Below are positions 57,119 to 64,000 of a DNA stretch of 64,000 nucleotides, in pieces. Within the stretch, counting starts at the first letter, position 1, and every line of letters starts with the position of its first letter. The translations under genes were made by a program, and so were the position numbers. The notes below the pieces were generated by a model. That model was not told where the DNA came from and ran no database searches. It was given only the letters and a program-made list of their open reading frames with translations. The DNA is from Triplophysa rosa. Its lineage: Eukaryota > Chordata > Actinopteri > Cypriniformes > Nemacheilidae. Where the stretch lies: assembly GCF_024868665.1 (NCBI RefSeq), contig NC_079897.1, positions 2,463,133 through 2,527,132 of the forward strand, written 5' to 3'.

Positions 57119-57787
57119 TTAAAGGGGTCATATGACACGGCTAAAAACAATATTACGGTTTGTGTATACACGATTTAAGGTTTAAATACGCTGTATTTTC
57201 CACATACCGTGTACGTTTGTATCTCCTTTTTGAACATACTCTATGAAACGCGTGGATTTTTAACAAAGATCATCGCTATGAAAAGCGAGGTGTGCTATGA
57301 TTGGCCAGTTAACCAGTGCGTAGTGATTGGTTGAATACTGCAAGCGTGTGAGGGAAATGTAACGCCTCTTACCATATTTGGAACATCAGGTTCCTCTTCA
57401 ATTGTGCTGACAGGTACGCTCCACCTTACTTGCGTATACATCTGGGTGGTCTTAGTCAAATCATACCACCAACTGACTAGATTTGTGGGGGTGTGGTTAC
57501 ACGAGGCGTTTCAGGCAGGTCTGGGGGGGCTCTCACTAAATCCTTGGTGTTTCGAGTCAGATCCGTGGGCGTGACTTGCTGGTTTTGACTAAATCCTTGG
57601 TGTTTCAAGTCTTAGGAAACCTTTACCCTAACCCACACCCTAACCTTACTCTAACCATCTAAACTACCTACGATTTTGTTCCGACACTTTAATTTTTGCA
57701 ATTTTACGTGTCTAATACATGCATGAGCAACTTATAACGCACCAAAGACACATAAAAACACGTTTTTGCGCCATATGACCCCTTTAA
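57119..57787. mobile_element. TTAA-bounded MITE (TTAAAGGGGTCATATG type), 669-bp form
   Basis: Left TTAAAGGGGTCATATGACAC, right GCGCCATATGACCCCTTTAA. Relative to the 369-bp form at 48272-48640 it carries an additional internal block (about 57457-57770) with two CTAAATCCTTGGTGTTTC copies and a CCTAACCC-rich strip. Nested in the 1809-bp hAT-like element. Confidence 0.8.
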
Positions 57788-57991
57788 GCTCCTGTACTTG
57801 ATCAAAACGGCGATAACCCCCAAAAGAGAACGAGGGTGCAGCTCATAACTGAAATAGTGTCTTCCTATACAATCGTGCAACTGATTAATAGATGCCTAAC
57901 TCGTCATTTGGAGGTTGCATGCAACTGTTCAAAAATCTGAGGGGCACGCGCCCCCGTCTGTTTGAATGGGCATGACGCCTCTGATGGCAGC

Positions 57992-58837
57992 GGTAATAAA
58001 TTGGCCGGTTACAATGTAGAAGAAACCCCATGACTGGCTGTGACATTAAAAGCTTGATGTTTTATTCATTCTGGGCAAGACGGAAGATCGTCCGAGACCA
58101 CTGACGCGTCGTTCCTGACGGAGTTTCAACACACGACCCAGACTGACTCCTGCAGATGCCTGCAGGTGATTTAACGCATGCTTGCTGTGCTGGTTAACCT
58201 TGAGTTTTAAAAAACTCGTTCAGGGTTCGAGGGCCGGTAAATTCTCTGGAAGTGTCAGCGTTTTCACATTGCTTACCTCATGAACTGAGGAATAAATTCT
58301 CACCCAATTTTCGCTCCTTTTCCCCTCACACGGCCTTCGGTGACGGCTCTAAACTCGCCGTATGTGATTTTGCCATGTGTGCATATTGGACGGAGCGCTT
58401 CATTTAGATGCTCTTAAGTATTTATGTATTTTTATTGCACCTCATGAATAAGTTGTTTGCTGCAATACCTTGTCACACCAGGAACAAATTAACTGTCAAA
58501 ATCTGATGGTGTAGCCAGTAGGAATATTTAGTGCCCGATGAGTGGACCATATGGCTCCTGCTCAGAATTGAGCTGCCAAGCAAGCAAGTCTTTATGAGTT
58601 CAGCACAAACAGACTAATGACCAGATTACAGAAATACTGTGATTAGGAAGGCAGATCTTCTCTAACTGACACATGTAGTGGACGAACATCACTATCGCTT
58701 TCGTTTTTGAGATCGGGTGGGTTTGGTAAAATCCTCAAATCATATGTGTTAAATTTGACACGTAACTCATCCTCTATTGATTCCGCTCATTTAAATAAGT
58801 CAATTATACAACAATTTCAGAGCTGTGCTATGAGACA
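57992..58837. other. Intergenic, no gene recognised
   Basis: Low-repeat sequence. About 58070-58400 has balanced composition. No exon recognised. Confidence 0.45.
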
Positions 58838-59179
58838 AATATATTTGGAAGAATGCTTGTAACCAAAACAGTTCTTGGCCACCATTGACTACCTTAGTAG
58901 GGAAAATTGCTTTATAAATTCTGTGTTATGTTCTGTTGAACAAAGAAGATTTTTTGAAGAATGTAGGGAAGCAAACAGTTCTTGTGGCACTTTTGACTAC
59001 CATTGTCATTTTTCCTACTATGGTAGTCACTAGGGTCCAAGAACTGTTTGGTTACAAGCATTCTTCCAAATATCTTTCTCTTCGTTCATCAGAACAAAGA
59101 AATTTATACAGATTTGGAACAACTCAAGGGTGAGTAAATAAAGACAGAATGTTTATTTTTGGGTGAACTGTCCCTTTAA
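58838..59179. mobile_element. Angel-related palindromic MITE (long form)
   Basis: ATATTTGGAAGAATGCTTGT at the left arm pairs with GTTACAAGCATTCTTCCAAA at the right. Ends GGGTGAACTGTCCCTTTAA. Same subfamily as 17197-17538. Confidence 0.75.
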
Positions 59180-60648
59180 GAATTCGGCTGTTAAAACATT
59201 AGTATGTAGCTCTCTCTATTTTTAGATTCATGTACTTTATCACTCACCTAAACACAATTACAGCCATTAAATGGAGATTTTGTTCAGATTTTGTTCATAA
59301 CATTTATCAGGTTTTCTCTCTGTGAAGTGTTTCATAGCAACAGGTTTGGCAGGAAAATATTTACAAGTCACACAACATGACATCACCATTAAGTGTTTTG
59401 GACAACATTTACCATTAGCTTTATTTGTCAATTTAACTTAATTATATTAAACTGACTTAAAATATCGAGTTGTAAAATGCAACTAGATTTTTAAGTCAGT
59501 TCGATATAATTTAAGTTTAATTGGCCCATATTTGATTTAACTTAAAAATTTATAAAGCGGTTTAAGTTTTTAAGTTGTTTTTTACTGTGTAGTAACCTTT
59601 TATAAAAATGTGTAAATATCAGAATGTGGGTATTTGTTGCCAACTCTTTTTCTTCTTAGCCTGCAGAGCCTATTATTATAGCAAAGGAAAGAAAAGCTAT
59701 TCCAAATGATCTGTAATGAAACTTCACAGTGTAAAAGATGCTCTCACACACAAATCAAATTTAATAGACACGTGGTGTGTTTGGAATTAGTCATTATGTT
59801 TGAAAGCAGCAAAAGTAGCAGCACTATACCAATGTGATTTAATGCAGAAATTTAGTGGCGGTTTCTTATGAATTTGTACAATGTCAGTCATGCAACAACA
59901 AACGGTTAAAAGATCAAATAAGAATGAAGCCCAACCTCAACATCAAACCATCACTGGAGAGAGAGTAGATCATATGGTAAAAAAAGAATGAGATTGTATG
60001 AATTCATACAATTTGGCCACTTTGTAAAATTGTTACTAATTGTCATGTGATTGTGTTTGCAGTACAGAAACGACACACTTAACCCTTCAATTATTTTGAC
60101 GTGTATTCATTGATGTGTTTGTTAAAGGTCCTGTTTGAACAGACTTCTGTGATCAATATCTCACACTGATGTTGTGAAGCATTGCCTGAGCAGACCTGCA
60201 GCTCACAATAAATAAACACAACTCTGACAGGCCGGTGAAGTGAAAAGATACGAATCATTAACGGTAATTATAGAGGCTTTAACAAGCTAATGAAGTGTTG
60301 TCTTCTGCTGTTTTACAGCACTCTTAATTTTCTTCTAAACGCTGTGCATTCTTCTTCTAAACATTTCTTGACAATTAACTTCCACACTGAGATTTTAATT
60401 CACCTTTTTTATGATTTGTTTTAGTACAGTTAACATGTATTTTTTGTATTTAAGTGCTGTGTTGATTCGTAACGGAATTGTCTTATTAATTCATCCATCC
60501 TTCCTTTCTGTATATCTGTTGCAAAACGATGTCTCACAGGAATCCGTGGCATAGTCACGAAATTTAATCTATTGATTCGTGTTCGTGGACACGACTTTCC
60601 CCTTTTTTCGTGTTACTCAGCATGACTTTCAATCTAATGTATTTTGAC
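59180..60648. other. Intergenic, no gene recognised
   Basis: AT-rich. A TTAACTTAA/TTTAAGTT-rich palindromic patch at about 59410-59575 is probably an old MITE. Confidence 0.45.
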
Positions 60649-61746
60649 TAGGGCTGTCAATGTTAACACGTTAACGAAGGGCTGCACGATTATTTATCGC
60701 GATACCACTAAATCCTATTGTAATCGAGCTGGCTGCGATATGCAATGTGTCGATATTTTTTTTAATGCGTAACGTTAGCTTGTCCGTGAAGCACGGCTCT
60801 GGGATCAGTAGGAAATGCTGCTCGATCTAAAAGCAGTGCGAGTTTGAGTCGCTTATAATGTGCATTTAGAAAAAGCAACACCCGTCAAACATGATCGTTA
60901 TAAATATACTTTATTATCATAAAAATACGTGATGAGGCTTGAGTAACAGTGATAAAAAGATGTCCATAGGCATTTCCTAGATTCTAGAACGTGTCATGGT
61001 CTTCTTCTGTATTTGGAGTTTCCGCGCGAGAGCGCCCTCTGGCTTTCGGATGCAGCAGCATTTTCCCGTACTTCACTCAAAAGCTGTGCATAAATCACGT
61101 GATATTTATCGTCGGTTTATCGTGACAGCCCTACGTTAACGCATGCTATTTATTTTTTCAGATTAATGCGTTAAAAATATTTAACGCCATTAAGCAACAT
61201 CTGTTTTTTTTGTCATCTTTGTCTAACGTTATAGTATATAATCATGCTCTTATTTATAAGGGCCTTTAAACTATTTGGGCGCGATTTGAAATGGTGTACA
61301 GACGGGCTAAAAGATGCGTCAGAATCTGTCAGACAGCGCACCATTAACACACAAGTTTATTCCAGAAAGCACATTTTGTAGCAGTAAAGACTCTAAAGTG
61401 TTAGAGAACTTTATTTATTTTCTTTATATTGAAGGGCACACTTATTATAATGGGTTTGATTAGTATAATTCTAATAACAATATTAGAATGTTGGCTTTCA
61501 TTTCATTTCGTTTCTACATTCATTTGGAGATAAAATGTGAAATTATTAGAATGTAGATGTATATTTAAAAACATAAAAGCTGTGTGTAATTAGTTAGTTA
61601 ATTTTTTTGATCGATTGAAAGCACTAAAATAAACATGTTAAACAAAATAAATTGTGTATGTTTAATTCACTATACGTGTGCGATTAATCGCACGAAACGG
61701 GTGCGATTAATCGTGATCAAAAAAATTTAATCTATTGACAGCCCTA
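60649..61746. mobile_element. hAT-like MITE (GTTAACGCATGC/ATTAATCG type) with nested element
   Basis: Left TAGGGCTGTCAATGTTAACA, right TCTATTGACAGCCCTA. The interior has AATGCGTTAAAAATATTTAA and GTGCGATTAATCG. Interrupted at 60677-61133; without that it would be about 630 bp. No clean flanking duplication. Confidence 0.75.
60677..61133. mobile_element. hAT-like MITE, 457 bp, nested, with 8-bp duplication
   Basis: AAGGGCTGCACGATTATTTA at the left, TTATCGTGACAGCCCTA at the right. Exact duplication CGTTAACG (60669-60676, 61134-61141) made from the host MITE's own sequence. Inverted relative to the 456-bp copy at 36309-36764, with only scattered differences, so both are likely young. Confidence 0.92.
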
Positions 61747-63020
61747 ATTATTTATTTTGTGAGTTTTTTTTATTTTTATTTCCTCCCTAATTATAAAAAT
61801 GCTTAACTTTGAAAAAACTGTATGACTTGAACGTTGGTAGCGCATGTCCCTGCAGGATGACACTGCATTCCCACAGTCTGAACCATGAGGTGAATTTTAA
61901 TTTTACAGATGCATTGCTTTCTCTTGTTCCTGTGAAAGTGCAGTGCTGTGTTGTGTTGTGCCGTGTCCGGTCTACAGTGTTTTTTTATGAATTACTTCTG
62001 CATTCCTTTTTCTCGGTGTCAGCTAGCCGAGGGCTCTCTCTTCCAGATCATTAGTGCTTTGCTTGTCTTGCATGTGTTCCTAACATTGTTTTTTTATTCT
62101 ATATATTTTTTGTTGTGTGCATTTGTCCCCCGACATGCCTACTGCCGAGTCATATGCTCCTGACTCCTGAAAGGTGTATGCGGCCACATGAGATACGTCA
62201 TTACGTTCAAAATCTAAAGCACTAATCTGATCTTAAGTATTTTATGAGATGGTTAATATGTATGAATTTCTATGATGTAAATGGTTAAAAACGTATGATT
62301 ATCAGAAAAAAATACAGTATGATGTTCATGATCATCACGTGCTGTCATACTCCTGCGATGGCGGATGAAGCAAGAGATTTGTTGACTTATAATTCATTCA
62401 AGTCTGAACAATACCATTAAAACCTTTTATTCACATTATTTCTATGATAAGTTTTAATAATGTGTAGCATTAAAAGTCACTTATAAGATGTCATGTAAGC
62501 AGCACATTTTCTCTTGCAAAAGAGTCATTGTTTGCATGCAACAACTACCGTTACTGTGATCTTACGTCTAAAAACTTTGACTGCGTAGCGTTTTTTATTG
62601 AGCATGAGGGTTTATTGCTTGGCCTTTTGTAATAAGTCATGTTGGTCAAAAATGGTCACTGCCTCGGTTTTGATTCTGAATAAAGGATCAAACGATCATG
62701 AAGCAAACGCTGGAATGGCTTGCCCTTTTCCCCCCTTGCTCGCAGAAAGATTTATGAGCTATTTAGGGTCGGAGAATATTAATAACTGCCAGACACGACA
62801 CAGGCTTCAAAAGCATTGTTTACAGTTTTTTGTCTGCTTTTGTCGATATAACTTCATTAAGAGGTTGTCGTCGTGATAAAATAAGTCAAGATTGATTGAA
62901 TATTTTGATCATTTTCAGGTTCTAATGTTGAGGGTGTGTTCCGAGTTCTTATTGGGTTGCTGTTATGTCCCTTGTTTTTTATAATGCTGAAGTTCTTATA
63001 GCAACGCAATCTCACGGCAA
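61747..63020. other. Intergenic, no gene recognised
   Basis: AT-rich. Frames near 61809-62163 and 62598-62876 have no domain and overlap in different phases. Confidence 0.5.
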
Positions 63021-63290
63021 AAACTATTTTTCTATGTGGCTAATTTTGGCTAATTCGTATGATCTCATTCGTACATTTTAGATTAGAGGGGTTAGAGGTG
63101 GGGCTTCAGTAGTGCTTTTTTCTAGTCATACATTTTCGTACGACTCGCAATGTACAAATTTACACAAATAAGCCACTTATGCCGGCCAAAAATCCTACTT
63201 TTCCCATACAGCGTTATACGACCGGAAGTAAGCCCGCCCACGCTCGCTGAACAGAAATCTAATATGGCGGCTTCGTGCAACTAGCCCTTT
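63021..63290. mobile_element. Probable MITE remnants
   Basis: GCTAATTCGTATGATCTCAT and CATTTTCGTACGACTCGCAA are the inner parts of a palindromic repeat (63026-63180), with TATGTGGCTAATTTTGGC against AAATAAGCCACTTAT at the edges. The following CCGGAAGTAAGCCCGCCCAC to CTAGCCCTTTAA resembles the end of a TTAA-type element. Confidence 0.45.
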
Positions 63291-64000
63291 AACTTATAAA
63301 CTTGTTAAGAATTCCCGTGATATCACATTGCTTGTACTATTACCTTTATTTGTCTGTGTGACTCGTGCATAAAGTCTGCTTGTAAGTCAGTTTAAATACA
63401 CACTTTATGTGATTTGGAACGGGCTCCATCACAATTTGCATATACGTCTGCTACGACCTGCTTAGGAAAGTACATTTTCTTTTATTGTGTAGTCAGTATG
63501 TCAAGATTGGGATATACCACCTTGCCTTGATATCACAGATGCCTTTATCACATACTGCCTGCACATTAGCGTCTACATAATTGCCTGTAAGTTAGTACGT
63601 CTTAAAAACTACAGCGGATGCTTTAAATCTTTTTTTATCTTGTTCTTTGCTTTATTTCTACAGCTGGAAAAGTGAGACTAGAGACACAGAAACTGAGCCG
63701 CCTCCGTTGTGTGAGGGGTTGGTGTACATGAGGGCAACACCTGCGGTGTTTAGCTGCAACTCAAACATGAATACATCAAATACTATAGGCTCTTTGGATA
63801 AAAGCATCTGTTAAATAAATGAATGTAAATGATAAATGTTTGCATTATAGTTCAACCAGGAAGAATACATGTGTTGGTACCTATATATCATTTTGAATGA
63901 ATTCTTCTGAATTTGGTGGCTCCTCAACTGCGTGGCCTCATGGGACAGAAGTGTACCGAGAAATCAGTAGATCGTCTGGGTGTTTCTTGCATACTAAGAT
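63291..64000. other. Intergenic, no gene recognised
   Basis: A SINE-tail motif (CTTTGGATAAAAGCATCTGT at about 63792) is present. Otherwise nothing is seen. Confidence 0.5.

Larger units (their letters stand above)
56175..57983. mobile_element. hAT-like element with CAGGGGCGTCGTGC ends, 1809 bp, non-coding
   Basis: CAGGGGCGTCGTGCACTCA at the left, GGGCATGACGCCTCTG at the right, exact 8-bp duplication ATGGCAGC (56167-56174, 57984-57991). Contains an imperfect 34-bp tandem repeat (56821-56934) and a separate 669-bp TTAA element (57119-57787). No transposase frame. Without the inserted element it would be about 1.1 kb. Confidence 0.88.

Overview
This is a vertebrate nuclear genome window, most likely from a cyprinid-type teleost. 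The genes are split by long GT-AG introns. The spaces between exons are packed with fish-type DNA transposons: Tc1-like elements, hAT-like MITEs with 8-bp target duplications, and many short TTAA-bounded palindromic elements of the kind common in zebrafish and carp. There are also very long (CT)n tracts. No bacterial, organellar or viral gene was recognised.

Two host genes are present, both on the + strand and both incomplete. Positions 5976-8284 hold four consecutive in-frame exons (166 codons) of a nuclear receptor corepressor, closer to NCOR1 than NCOR2. They cover the coiled region before the deacetylase-activating domain and the start of DAD/SANT1. No later ncor exon was found. Positions 24544-48902 hold the last six exons (255 residues plus stop) of EIF3H, a translation initiation factor 3 subunit. 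Its first two exons (about 95 residues) were not found. One breakpoint between 8285 and 24543 would explain both losses, so the window may be a chimeric assembly or cross a real rearrangement.

Layout: 1-5975 is repeats, including a 995-bp TA-flanked element, a (CT)n tract and two abutting MITEs. 5976-8284 is the ncor1 fragment. 8285-24543 is exon-free as far as I can see, with a Tc1-like transposon (11217-12786), a triple-nested insertion near 13 kb, several palindromic MITEs and some GC-rich low-repeat islands. 24544-48902 is eif3h. Its introns hold a second near-identical Tc1-like transposon (28321-29890), a 489-bp hAT-like MITE, a 1.95-kb fold-back element (32638-34585), a 456-bp hAT-like MITE with an exact 8-bp duplication and a 775-bp CT tract just behind a splice donor. 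48903-64000 is the eif3h 3'UTR followed by gene-free sequence with more nested MITEs.

The two Tc1-like transposases are intact 337-residue ORFs with a D144-D236-E274 triad. There are 37 residues between the last D and the E, which matches the DD37E (TRT) lineage. The two elements have the same length (1570 bp) and differ at five residues, which points to recent activity.
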